Below, one piece after another: positions 11,253 to 21,822 of a stretch of 64,000 nucleotides of DNA; within the stretch, counting starts at the first letter, position 1, and every line of letters starts with the position of its first letter. The stretch spans positions 6,138,001 through 6,202,000 of the forward strand of contig JAWNGF010000001.1 in assembly GCA_037039685.1 (NCBI GenBank), given 5' to 3'. Made by a program: the position numbers and the translations under genes. Source of the DNA: Ceratobasidium sp. AG-K. Taxonomy: Eukaryota; Basidiomycota; Agaricomycetes; Cantharellales; Ceratobasidiaceae. The notes under the pieces were generated by a model. The model had not been told where the DNA came from, searched no databases, and worked only from the letters and a program-made list of their open reading frames with translations.

Positions 11253-12889
11253 ATGCAGCCCCAAGGATCCAACCGTGCGTCGCTGCTTGCCAATCTGCGC
11301 ACTGGCGGCGTGCGCTCTGCGTCTGGGTGTCCCACACACCGCCGGCCCCACTGGCTCTTTTCAGATTCCCCGATTTGCGTCGCAGGCCGGATACAACAAT
11401 GCGATCTACGAAGACGACGAAGAGCGTATCTCTGCCCAGATGCAACAGATGAGCTTCAACAATGCCGCCATGGGCCCCCGCTCCATGATCAACGGCGCTC
11501 CGATGACGTCCGGACTCGCCGGCAACTTCCAACAGCAGCAGCAACAGCAGCTCTTGATGATGCAGATGCTCCAGCAGCAGGGGATGGGCATGGGTACGTA
11601 GAAAAATTTTCTCGTGGGCGCTCGCTGATTACGCAACAGGTCTGAGCGCCGAGCAGCAAGCTCTGCAACTGCAGCTCCAAAACGAGATCTTGATCCTTCA
11701 GGCAAGTGCTGACAAATGGCTGGATTAGGCTGCCACTGACCTTTGTCTACAGGCAAAGCAGCAGCAGCAACAGCAGCAGTTCCAGGCCCAAATCCTCGCT
11801 CAGGCGCAGGCTCAACAGGCCCAGCTTCAGGCCCAGATCCAGGCTGCCCAGGCCGCCCAACAAGCTCAGTCGGGGCTCTCCACTCGTTTGAATCCCGTCA
11901 TCACTCGTCGCACCTCGGCTGCCAATACCGCCGTCCCGTCGTCCGCAGGCCCGCTTACCACGTCGTTTAATCTCGGAAATGTCCCTCGTCGCACCATGTC
12001 CGTCGACCAGGATATTCCTCAGCCCCCCATGACCGCCGGCCTTGGAGGTCGCTTTGGCGCACGTGTGACCCAGCCTCCGGGACTCAACCCCAACGCGGCC
12101 GCATTTTCGTTTGGTGCTCGCGTTGCCTCTCCTGTCAAGGAGCATTCCGAGAGCGGAAGCCCACCAAGCAACAATCCTCTGGGCAACTATGCTGCCACTA
12201 CCGTCATCAGCGGTGGCACGGCCCTTGGTGGAGCGGCCCCAGCACCCAACCGGGCCCAGGCGGACATGTCTTGGCGCCGCCCGTCGGTTGCCGCCTCGCC
12301 GGAACCCCAGCGCCAGGCTACCAACAGCCCCCCGTTCCGCGATCAGTCTCCGGTCTCTGCTGGCTCCCGTGACAACAGCCGAGTCCGCCCGCAGCCTCTT
12401 CGTTTCAATTCGGCTCTGTCCACGGCCGTGGAAGCTCCGCAAAGCACCCCAAGCTCTCCTGAACCCGACGTGGTTACTACTGGCACCGACGGGATCCAGA
12501 CGATCCTGGTTGACAATGGACACAGCACCGGAAGCCGTAGCCCTGTTTCCAACTCCCCCACGACCCCTGTTGGTGGAGAACCCCTGCTGGCTTCGCGAGA
12601 GGAAGCTTCGAAGCGTTTGTACGAGGGTCTCGGTGTGGGTCGCCCCATCCAGACTCAATTGGCTTCGGCCATGGGATCCAGTGCCTCACTCACGAGCATG
12701 AGCGGGACGTCCACCCCGGCCCGTGCCGTTTCTCAGGCTGTGCGCCAGCCTCGCGGCCCCCCGACCGAAGTAAGCGAGCTTGGCCCCCGCAATTTTGCCT
12801 CTCGCGTGCGTTCCAAGGCGATCGGTGGACTCGAAGCGATGATGATGGCCCGCAATCGTCGCCAGGGACTCGATGTCGAGGCATTCTGA
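11253..12889 (+). CDS. Q-rich low-complexity protein of unknown function
   Basis: Not recognised as a named family. It starts MQPQGSNRASLLANLRTGG, then probably a 55-nt intron (11310-11364; it restores frame), an acidic patch (YEDDEERISAQMQQM), a poly-Gln tract near 11531-11580, a further Q/A-rich helix-like stretch (about 11753-11870), then RLNPVITRRTSAAN and a long Ser/Pro/Gly-rich disordered tail with a compact end, RNFASRVRSKAIGGLEAMMMARNRRQGLDVEAF. The alternative to the first intron is that VPHTAGPTG is coding and one G is extra at 11325-11327. The intron at 11702-11752 has a GC donor (GCAAGT). The composition suggests an RNA- or condensate-associated protein, but that is only inference. 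Confidence 0.75.
11702..11752 (+). other. GC-AG intron in the Q-rich gene
   Basis: The reading frame stops after ILILQ and resumes with AKQQQQQ. The intervening 51 nt begin GCAAGTGCTGAC and end TCTACAG, with a CTGAC branch-like site, matching the strong GCAAGT consensus of GC-AG introns. Confidence 0.75.
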
Positions 12890-13463
12890 TCGAGCAACAA
12901 GACAATCTTTCAATTTTTTTCAGAACGGCAGAAGAGTGTCTATGAAGTACTGGGAGGACGCGGTGCGCCTCCCCCGGTTGTATCTCTCTAGGCGAGAAGA
13001 AGAAATGCCAATGCATTTCGACGCGATCCTTATTTTTCTCATTTTTCATCATTCTACTTTTCAATCCTTCCTTTACATCCAACCCTTGAATTTCGCCCTG
13101 AACCAGCCCGCCTTGATGCCGGCTGCCTTGACCTTTTGTGACACGTTTCTCTGCTGGATTCACTCCCCCTTAGTACTGTAATACCACCCAACCTCCCTTG
13201 ACCGGGCTCACGGACACTCCCTGCCGAATTCTGAATTCTCTCTGGATGTTTCCGCTTTTCTTTCTTGTTCGACTGTCCGTATGCAATCGCGGTGTTTTAT
13301 ACTGAAGTGGGTTGCGTATGTGTATCCGTCCGGTACCGGTTGAATGAGATGTGTATGGGTAATACGTGTATGCGGCGTGCGATAAGACCCACGATCGAAA
13401 TGACTAATTTAGGATCTTCGATCACACCATCCACATGCTCATGGCGTGAGCTCGCCCACGACC
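12890..13463. other. Intergenic: 3' UTR and promoter, with a minimal upstream frame
   Basis: T/C-rich sequence follows the Q-rich gene and the promoter of dipeptidase 1 follows that. An ATG at 13441 opens a two-codon frame (ATG GCG TGA) 23 bp before the dipeptidase start; if it lies in the mRNA it could dampen initiation. No conserved gene seen. Confidence 0.5.
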
Positions 13464-15296
13464 ATGTCTGGCAATCCGAGTCCCGTTAACGAGCGCGCAC
13501 CGCTCCTTCCCTCGACACACGTGCCCGACTCCAATGGCCTGCCCGTTCCAGATAGCGATGGACACCGTGCAGACACCCGGGCTCGCAAGCACCCGCTGCT
13601 GAAATTCACACTCTCGAGCTTGCTTACGCTCTTGTTGATTTCTGGAATCGTTGCGCTCGTGACTTATTTTGAAGAAGGCTTGCCTAGCGATCCTGAAAAG
13701 GCTGCGTTGGCGATATTGGAGAGTGCGCCTGTAATTGTGAGTTGCTCGGAGCGATAAGGCGCTTGGTCTGAACACGTTGGGTGCGATTAGGATGGCCATA
13801 TCGGTAAGTCCCTCGACGTTAGTCTCGTCGTACAGGTTCTGAATGTGGGGTATTAGACTTGCCAGAACTCGTTCGAGTGGTGTACAAGAACAACATCACT
13901 GCTTTCGATTTGCACGAGCGGATGCCGGCTCATGTTGACATTCCTCGTATCCGCAAGGGTCGGGTTGGTGGATTCTTTTGGAGTGTCTATGTGGGATGCA
14001 AGGTGAGCTTCTATGATCTGGTTTGAAACTATCGTTAACTTTGAATAGGATGATGGTCCTGATTTCCTGACGCCGACGAACCGCGTTAGGTTAGTTGATG
14101 TTTTGTAAAAGTGAATGGTGTTTGATGGAGTTCTGTTGATTAGGGACACATTGGAGCAAATTGATGTTTCCAAGTTGTTGATCCGAAAGTATTCAGACGT
14201 AAGTTTGTTTGGATGTCGTTTGGATGGAACTTATCATTGGCCCCTAGACATTCTTGCTAGCTACCAGTACCGTTGAGATCAAGGAAGCTTTTCGAGTCGG
14301 CAAGGTGGCATCACTTATTGGCGTGGAAGGGTGAGCGACCTGCTTTCGCATGGGGCCGGGTATTGAATTCCTACAGTGCCCACCAACTCGGTAACTCGAT
14401 CCCGGTATTGCGCCAATACCACGCCTTAGGGGCCCGATACATGACTCTGACACATTCATGCAACAATGCCTTTGCCGACTCGGCTGGAATTTCGACTCCA
14501 GTACCTCCCACTCATGGTGGCCTAAGGTAAATGAGCCGCTCGTTATAATCATTCTAGTATTCATTATATCCAGTGAACTCGGGGAAGAGCTAGTCCTCGA
14601 AATGAATCGGCTAGGCATGCTGGTGGACTTGTCGCACGTTTCAGACGATACTGCAGTCCAAGCGCTCCAGTTGAGCCGTGCTCCGGTAATTTGGTCGCAT
14701 TCATCTGCGCGTGCTGTTCACAAGCATCCTCGCAACGTCCCGGATCACATTTTGGAGATGATTGGAACTGGCAAGGGCAAGAAAGACGGCGTAGTGATGG
14801 TCGGTGACTAGTTCATGCCCGGACCAAGCGCAGGTACTCATGTTTTGACTGCATGTAGATCAACTTTTCGTCAAGCTTCGTTGCGAATCCTGGGAATGCG
14901 ACCGTTGATATTGTGGCAGACCATGTTGAGCATATTGGTCGTGTGTCAGGAAGACAGCAGTAAGTGCATCAGGAATCTTGGCTCCAACGAGTCTAACTAC
15001 GTCTTGTAGTGTCGGCATCGGGAGTGATTACGATGGGGTTGCGTCCACCCCTGCCGGATTGGAAGACATAGGAACCTACCCTGCACTGGTATGTACTTTA
15101 CCCAACAACAAGCTCTCCCAAGTCTGACATCTCCCAGTTTACTGAGCTTCGTCGGCGCGGTTGGACCCGCTCTGAACTCGTAGGCCTCGCAAGCGGTAAT
15201 CTCCTGCGAGTCTTTGAAGGAGCCGAGGCTGTCTCTCGTCAACTGGCCCATCTCCCTCCAAGTATGAGCCGGTACGAGAAAAGGACCGACTTGTAA
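13464..15296 (+). CDS. Membrane dipeptidase 1 (peptidase family M19), type II membrane anchored
   Basis: Zinc-dependent dipeptidase of the renal dipeptidase family. A basic/polar cytoplasmic leader with NERAPLLP is followed by one membrane segment ([19 protein letters not shown]) and the catalytic domain outside. Metal-site motifs are all visible: DGHIDLP (HxD), LIGVEG (bridging Glu), [27 protein letters not shown] and GIGSDYDG. About nine introns; one exon, 13791-13803, is only 13 nt and encodes DGHI plus the first base of D. The intron near 14801-14858 joins ATG to ATCAACTTTTCG. The frame is intact to the stop at 15294. A second M19 gene lies at 19455-21311 on the other strand; the two share the leader, TM and exon layout, so they are local paralogs. 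Confidence 0.9.
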
Positions 15297-15397
15297 AGTG
15301 GACTCGAAACCGGACTAGAATCTACAATGGTATCTTGAAACCAATCTATTGATTGCTATTGCATACATCCACGTTTTAATTTACATATCGGAAACTT

Positions 15398-16987
15398 CTA
15401 AGCTTGCTGCTGAAGCACATGCAGGCAGCTCTCGATCACGTCAACCGCATGGTTAACCTCCTCCGAGCCAATAATTAGACTCGGCACGAGTCGCACGGCG
15501 TCCTTGCCCGCGGTGAGGACCAAAACCCCACGCTCTCGGGCAAGCTTGACAATCTTGGCCGGGTCCTCGGCATTCTTGAACGGAATACCGCGCAAGAGTC
15601 CACGGCCGCGGGCAGGACCAGCAATAATCTCAGGGAACAGCTCGGGAAGTGCTGCAAGGCGTGCATCGAGCTCTTGAGCTACAGTCTTCACGTTCTGTAT
15701 AAACTCGGGCTTGGAGAGGCGAGAAAGAACGTGGTGGCCCAGCCGGGTCGCAATGGGCGATCCACCAAACGTGGTCCCGTGTGAACCTGACCAGCTGAAT
15801 ATCAGTTGCTGATGAGCTGGGGGTGACTGGAGTACGAACCAACTGTCATGGCCTGAGCAATACTATCGCGTACGAGAATAGCACCGATCGGGAAGCCGTT
15901 GGCGAGCGGCTTGGCCATTGTCACAATATCTGGGTGGCAATCGGCTGGGAATGCCGAGTGAGACCAGAGCTTGCCTGAGCGGTATAGACCGCACTGTGGA
16001 TCATGATCAGTTCTTGTCTGCCACCGAGTGATGCACCACTCACTTGGATCTCATCGAAGATCAACACCGCTCCGACCTCATCACATCGCTTGCGGAGAGC
16101 ACGTAAAAACTCCTCATTTGCGCCGTGAACGCCGCCTTCGCCTTGTACGGGCTCGACAAGTACCGCACAAGTGTTCTCCCCGACCAAGCTCTGGAATCCC
16201 TGCGACGTCATTGTACTCTCCCACGTCGAAGCCCGGTACAAGGGGCGCAAAAGGCGCTTGATATTTTGGGTTAGTGGTGGCGCTCAGCGCACCCATCGAT
16301 CGTCCATGGAACGCATTGGCAAAGCACGCAATGCGAGTCTTGGGCGAGTCTTCCCACTTGCGTCCACTCTCTGCCCGGGCCCACGTTTCCTTTCCAATCT
16401 TGCGGGCAAACTTGATCGCACCCTCGTTGGCCTCGGTACCGGAATTGGAAAAGAACACCTTGGCTCCACCAGGCACTTCACTCGTGCCAGCCTCGAATCC
16501 AAGCCCTCCATCGCGTTTGGTCAGGCGCACGATGAGTGATGCGAGTTCACCTGCCCATTCGTGGTGGAATGCGTTGGACGTGTGGAGGAGCGTGGACGCC
16601 TGTTCTGCAGCTACCTGGGCCAACTCGGCGTCTGCGTGGCCAAGCGCATTGACGGCGATACCCGCGCTGAAATCAAGGTATTTTCGGTCCGTGGTATCCC
16701 ATACCCACGAGCCCTTGCCGTGGTGGAGGATAAAAGGAGGTCGCGCGTAAGTGTTGACGATGCTCTTGTCGATCTCGGCCAGACGCGCTTTGACGGATTC
16801 TGGTATCGAGGCCTCATCCTCGGGATGCGTCACTGTCGTGTAGGCTGTACACGGCTGATAATTCAGTCAGTACATGCGTTGGCCAAAGCTCTGTCAGGTT
16901 TAATCCTACCTTTGTCGAAGCGAATCGTGCTTGAACCCGAGCACGAATGAACGATCGTGTAGTGCGTGGTACGATGGAACGCATCAT
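15398..16987 (-). CDS. ARG8: Acetylornithine aminotransferase, mitochondrial; one-base frame break near 16184-16200
   Basis: PLP enzyme of mitochondrial arginine synthesis (N-acetylglutamate semialdehyde to N-acetylornithine). Exon 1 (16987-16910) gives an Arg-rich presequence, MMRSIVPRTTRSFIRARVQA, typical of matrix targeting. Exon 2 from 16854 carries GSWVWDTTDRKYLDFSAGIAV, FFSNSGTEANEGAIKFAR and CFANAFHGRSMGALSAT. Later: NTCAVLVEPVQGEGGV, VGAVLIFDEIQ, FPIGAILVRD, SHGTTFGGSPIATRLG and GPARGRGLLRGI. The PLP-lysine (MAKPLANGFP) is present near 15910. Oddity: after GEYNDVAG the frame fails and resumes one base off at FQSLVGENTC; a surplus G in a GG/GGG run accounts for it (a 40-nt intron from 16190-16230 is a poorer alternative because it would delete conserved residues). 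Confidence 0.9.
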
Positions 16988-17341
16988 GATTTGCGAGCGA
17001 GAGAATACAAAGGCAGTAGCAATATGTAGGGATAAGCTTCAGGTATTCAGATGCAGCGGACTTCTTCCAGAAGTCCAAGCACGCTAGTCGACTAGAAGGG
17101 GATGGACCTTGGGGAACAGTTGTGGGTCGTGAGGATCAGGACTGGAGCCCACGCTGGATATGGATGGAAGGGTGAGTCAAGTAGAGTTGTGAATGGGTCG
17201 GCCGTCGAAATTTCATTTCAAATCGCGTTCAAGCGCTCGCTCAATCGCACCACACGAAATAAGGACGAACCCATATAGTAACATTGGGAAGCGGAGAGAG
17301 TAAGCGTAACACAGTACATTGCACAAATCTCGTGAAGCAAT
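16988..17341. other. Intergenic between ARG8 and CWC21
   Basis: About 350 bp holding the ARG8 promoter and the CWC21 3' UTR. Nothing else was recognised. Confidence 0.5.
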
Positions 17342-18499
17342 TTAAGAGCTGCCTTCGCTGCCAGATACAGACATGGCGGATCCTCCAGACCTAGAACGAG
17401 GTTTGGGACTACGCGATCTCGAGTCAGCACGACCGCGAGGCGGGGACTCGTCTTTCATGGGTGAGGCGGACCGACGATGCCTTGGAGGGGACGGCGAGGG
17501 GGAATCGCGGCGACGAGGCGAGGGGGAACGTGCAGCACGACGAGGGGGAGAGACAGAGTCCCTTTTGGGGGAACGGTCGGTTGGGCGACGAGGCGAGCGG
17601 GAACGGGACCTGCGTGAGTTGTGTGGGCGGCGCGAGTAGGGAGAGGGGGAGCGGCGACGAGGGGGACTTCGGTCACGTCGACGGGGGGAATAATCACGTC
17701 TCCGTCCGTCGTCTCTGCCTGGAGGGGGAGGCGGCATCCGAGACTCGCGCTCCTTGCGTGCCTGATCTTCCCGTCGTCTGCGAAGTCGATCCTGCTCCTT
17801 GCGCTCTGCCTCCCAGCGCTTCTTGTCCTCCTCCCGCTTCAAGCGTGCCTCTTCCCGCCGACGGTCATTTTCCTCGCGCTCCACAGCCCGTTGGCGCCGC
17901 AACTCGTCTTGCTTTTCTCGGTTGAATGCATCTCCTTCGACGTAACTGTCCGACGTGCCCAGGGCACGCGCCATTTTGTTCAGCTCCTCCTTTTTAGCCA
18001 GTGCGAGACCGTGTGTGTCGGTTGATTTGAGGTTTTTGGCCGACATGGGAGCAGAGGTCATGCTAGCAGTGAGCTGTTCACGAAGCTTGGACACTTCGCG
18101 TTCAATATCCTCCTCTGGGATGCTGCCAAAAATATTAACGGCCGTCTTGCAGCGGATTCGAAGCCAACTCACTTGTTGTCCTCCAACTCCAACTGCAATT
18201 CCAAGCACCGGATTTCAATCTTGCGAAGACGCTCATGTTCCAAAATTCCAGCATCGGGCTCGCGATGTTTGGGAGGAGCCTGATCAAATTTGCTCATGTC
18301 TTGCTGCGCATCACGAGGACGCATATGCGACAGGTTGCGAACAACATAGCCGTTCGTGCCACTACAAACCAGTTAACCAAGTGTAACTTGTAATCAAACA
18401 AGCACTAACCTTCCTCGCGGGGTGGTAAGACCAATTCCGTTATCTGTGGGCCCAAAATGTGAGATACAACCACTGATATGAACTGGAAAACATACACAT
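17342..18499 (-). CDS. CWC21: CWC21/SRRM2-like spliceosome protein (cwf21 domain + RS tail)
   Basis: Component of the activated spliceosome that contacts Prp8/Snu114. Exons inferred: 18499-18496 (ATGT only), 18443-18410, 18361-18173, 18122-17342. Joining the 4-nt first exon gives MYNGIGLTTPRGSGTNGYVV, the invariant CWC21 N-terminus; without it the start would be lost. Then the cwf21 helix: GILEHERLRKIEIR...LELQLELED and IPEEDIEREVSKLREQL. The remainder is a charged coiled coil (REKQDELRRQRAVEREENDRR region) followed by about 150 residues of RS/RD/SP repeats, as in SRRM2/SRm300. The RS tail makes it longer than yeast Cwc21, as expected outside yeasts. Confidence 0.9.
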
Positions 18500-18601
18500 G
18501 GCTGTTGACTGTCGTGGGGTGGGGAAGCGTCCTTCCTGGAGGTCACGTGCATCCCCGGCTGTCCAAGCTTCAGCGCTTACACCGGTTCTCCAGAGTCCAC
18601 C

Positions 18602-19360
18602 ATGTCACATCATCTCTTCATGCTTTCACCAACCGACACTCCACTATATTCACTAACGCATGTATCTACAAAACCTTCGGCACCTATATCTAGTGGCTTG
18701 AGCTCTAATCTTCCAAGTTGGTCAACCAGCGCGTTCGCAGCAACTGCTGCTGCCTTATCAGGTTCATCCAAACGACATAGCAATTAAATGTATGATTGAA
18801 CTGGATCATAGGAGCATCATCTAGCGCCGGAGAACGATCAGTAAATACAAATACAGGTGCTACGCGTGTAATGGGCGGAGGGGTCGACCGTCAAGTCATA
18901 ATGATGATTGCGAATGCAAGTCTCGATGTTGTTGAAGACGTGATGAAGGTCAACGGTGCAATGTAAGCTCGGCCTATTAGTGCGTACTCGGATCTCATTA
19001 CTCATGGTCAGGTATCTCAAAGCGGTCGACAAGTTTAACGAATGGACTGTTTCAGCATTTATTACACCAGGGAGTAAGTGATTCAAGGACCCCTGTTAGA
19101 CTCAAAATGAACACACTTTGGGCAGATATGAAGTTCATCCTGCTACATGATGGTAAGAATGAGGATTCAGGAGGTATAAAGAGCTTCTTTATGGAGCTTT
19201 GGGAACTCTATGTCAAGGTATAGCAAACCATGCTTCCGCTCGTTCATGTGCTAACAGCTTATTTCAGACGGCAATGAACCCATTCCACACCGCGCATACT
19301 TCCATAAAAAGCCCGGTTTTTGATGCGCGAGTACGAGCAAGCGCAAAGAAGCATTTGTAA
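18602..19360 (+). CDS. TRS20: TRAPP complex subunit sedlin (TRS20/TRAPPC2)
   Basis: Longin-fold subunit of TRAPP, the Rab1/Ypt1 exchange and tethering complex at ER-Golgi. Exons inferred: 18602-18761, 18812-18962, 19012 to about 19072, 19126-19216 and 19268-19360. The protein begins MSHHLFMLSPTDTPLYSLTHVS, has a Ser/Ala-rich insert, then MMIANASLDVVEDVM, MYLKAVDKFNEWTVSAFITPG, MKFILLHDGKNEDSGGIKSFF and ends SPVFDARVRASAKKHL, the standard sedlin C-terminus. The 50-nt first intron (18762-18811) places the insert in frame with the conserved body. The insert between strand 2 and helix 1 is larger than in animals. The frame is intact. Confidence 0.88.
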
Positions 19361-19454
19361 ACGTGGGTACTCGTAGATTGTCACATTGGTATTGCTAACA
19401 TAGTCCCGATAGTAGTTAGGAAATCACCTGTTTAATTTAATACAATAGATGAAA

Positions 19455-21311
19455 CTAGAGATTGGACCAACTACCTCCCCTCCCATTCCGCTTATCATAG
19501 ATGGCATAACTCGGCGATATCTTGGCCTTGAGCTGTACTGAGACCGCCTCCGCACCTTGAAACACGCGTATAAAGTTCTTGCTTGCAAGTCCTTCCAGTT
19601 CTGCCCGAGTCCATCCCCGGCGCAATAGCTCGGCAAACTGAGATTTCGACGTCTTAATGCTGAGACGGAAATGAATGGTTGAACTCACCAATGCTGGGTA
19701 CTTGGAGACATCTTCCAATCCTTCGGGCACTACTTCAATGCCGTCGAAATCGCTCCCAATTCCAACGCTGTGACAATGATCATTAGCACCAAAACCTGGC
19801 ATATAACAAATAGTGCTTACTGTTTGCGACCAGCAACATTGCCTACATGGTCGATATGATCGGCCACAGTAGCGACGTTTACCTTTGTCACATCCGAAGC
19901 CAGGAAGCGTGGGTACAAGTTAACCTAGAACCGTAATGAATTCGGCTCTCTGCCCGTTGAACACCTCTACTAACCATAACCACTCCATCCTTCTGCCCAG
20001 GCTCAGTCCCAATCATCTTTAAGATATGATCTGGGACATTGCGAGTGATATTGTGATATGCGCGCACAGAGGAATGAGACCAGATCACCGGGGCCTTGGT
20101 GAGTTTGAGCGCTTGGATGGCGGTCTCGTCCGATACATGCGACAGATCGACGAGCATCCCTATCCTGTTCATCTCACGGACCAGCTCTTCCCCGAACGAG
20201 CTAGTGAATGTCAGTCATTACCCTAACGGGGAACGTTGGGACACACCTAAGTCCCCCATGAGTGGTTGGAATGGGTTCGAATATACCTGCCGAGTCCGCA
20301 AATGCATTGTTGCACGAGTGGGTTAGCGTCATGTACCTGGCTCCCAATGTGTAGTATTGTCGCAGTACGGCGATAGAGTTCCCTAGTTGATGTCCGCTGC
20401 AAGGCTAGATTTAGGTACCAGCTCACCAAGCTCGAATGATACATACCCCTCGACTCCTATCAGCGATGCGATCTTGCCAATCCGCATAGCCTGTTGGAGG
20501 TCCTTGGAGCTAGTCACCAGTTCAAAGGTCTGTGGCTGACTGTGAGATTTCGCTTCCACAGTTGGTATTTGACTTACATCCGAATACTCTTCAATCAACA
20601 ACGTCGAGACGTCAATTTGCTCGAGAGTATCCCTATAGAAGCATTCGCAATGAGAGCGGAGAGCAAGAGCCTGCGATGATACGCACCTGACGCGATTCGC
20701 AGGGGTCATAAAGTCCGAGCCCGTATCCTAATAACATCTCAAACCAGCTCGTAGAGCACAAGCACCCGACTTACCACACAGCCCACATACACGCTCCAAA
20801 AGAAACCACCGACCTTGCCTGCACGCAAGCGAGGGATATCAACGTGCCCTCTTGACCGCTCCCTCATGTTGAACTTGGTGAGATTATTACGGTATGCCGC
20901 TCGGACCATGATGGGTAGGTCTAAATCGTACTCAGAAGGGAAGATGTATCAAGAGCTAATGAGCATACCAATGTGGCCATCCTAGAAAGTTCAATGATAA
21001 TTATGATGCGGTACTCCGACGATAAGCAAGGTACTCACAATTATCTGCGCTCGTTCCAAAATCTTGATCGCTGCTCGCTCTGGATCATCTGGCAGCCTCT
21101 CAATGTATAACACTGCGACAATCACAAGAACAACGGAGAAAGCCATGGCGATTATACTAGAAATGGCTAGCCGTGGGTTGAATTTGGTAATTGTTTCTTC
21201 ATGCTCCTGGGCTCCTCCAGCTTCGTCGGCGGTCTGATGGGCTTCCCTGTCCGAGTGAGAGGTACTGGCCACCGCGGTCAATAGAGGAGCACGTTCTCCA
21301 GACCTCGCCAT
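19455..21311 (-). CDS. Membrane dipeptidase 2 (peptidase family M19)
   Basis: Paralog of the gene at 13464-15296, on the opposite strand. Leader [14 protein letters not shown], one membrane helix ([18 protein letters not shown]), then the M19 catalytic domain: DGHID (in a 13-nt exon, 20981-20969), [76 protein letters not shown] and [16 protein letters not shown] near the end. All metal ligands are kept. The C-terminus is extended and basic/Gly-rich compared with copy 1. It is convergent with sedlin (95 bp between stops). The start is the only ATG preceding the ERAPLL motif shared with copy 1. Confidence 0.9.
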
Positions 21312-21822
21312 GGCAAGTCGAAGGGTATAGACACTGGTCGTTGACGAGTCCAAGCACCACCTGTTTGCTTGCGGCAAGCACGAGCAAACACGCGGCGCGC
21401 ACATGTTTATCGAGGTTTGATTGACGTTGCGCGTTGAGGGTTCGGAAAGGCGATCATCTTTTCGAGCAACACAAAGGATACAGCATCCACATCCAACACG
21501 CAGCGTTGGACGCGTTGGACGTTGCTGTTTCAACAAGGGGAGTTTAATTTGAAGGAAATACCCCCTAGGAATAACTACTCGAGTGTGAAGCCACTCACAT
21601 TCATCAGACCCCTAAGTGTGAATATTTATAAATGGAGGTTTCTGACATTGTGAGACCGATATGGCAGGTTATATTTTTATTCGTTGCGATGGTACGGACG
21701 CATGCCTTACGGTCAATTCATTCGTTCCTGGGCGTTTATACACATGTCGCATATAGGCGGTACCCGTCTGTTCAAAAGAATGTCAAGTCCCTAGCAGGTT
21801 TTCCCACTCTACTACGACGATC
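21312..21822. other. Intergenic, divergent promoter region
   Basis: About 510 bp between two divergent starts (dipeptidase 2 and membrane protein copy 1). No conserved frame was recognised; open frames extending upstream of the dipeptidase start look like leader sequence. Confidence 0.5.

Noticed and set aside
11747..12658. 303-residue open frame antisense to the Q-rich gene
   Set aside because: It is an Arg/Gly/Ser-rich mirror of a GC-rich, stop-poor coding strand; no domain, no splice context, and the sense gene explains the region.
17373..18025. Several long plus-strand frames opposite CWC21
   Set aside because: They are complements of the repetitive RS/RD codons; composition-driven shadows.
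19141..19200. 18-nt intron GTAAGA...TTCAG in sedlin
   Set aside because: Reading through gives HDGKNEDSGGIKSFF, the expected conserved sequence; an 18-nt intron is too short.
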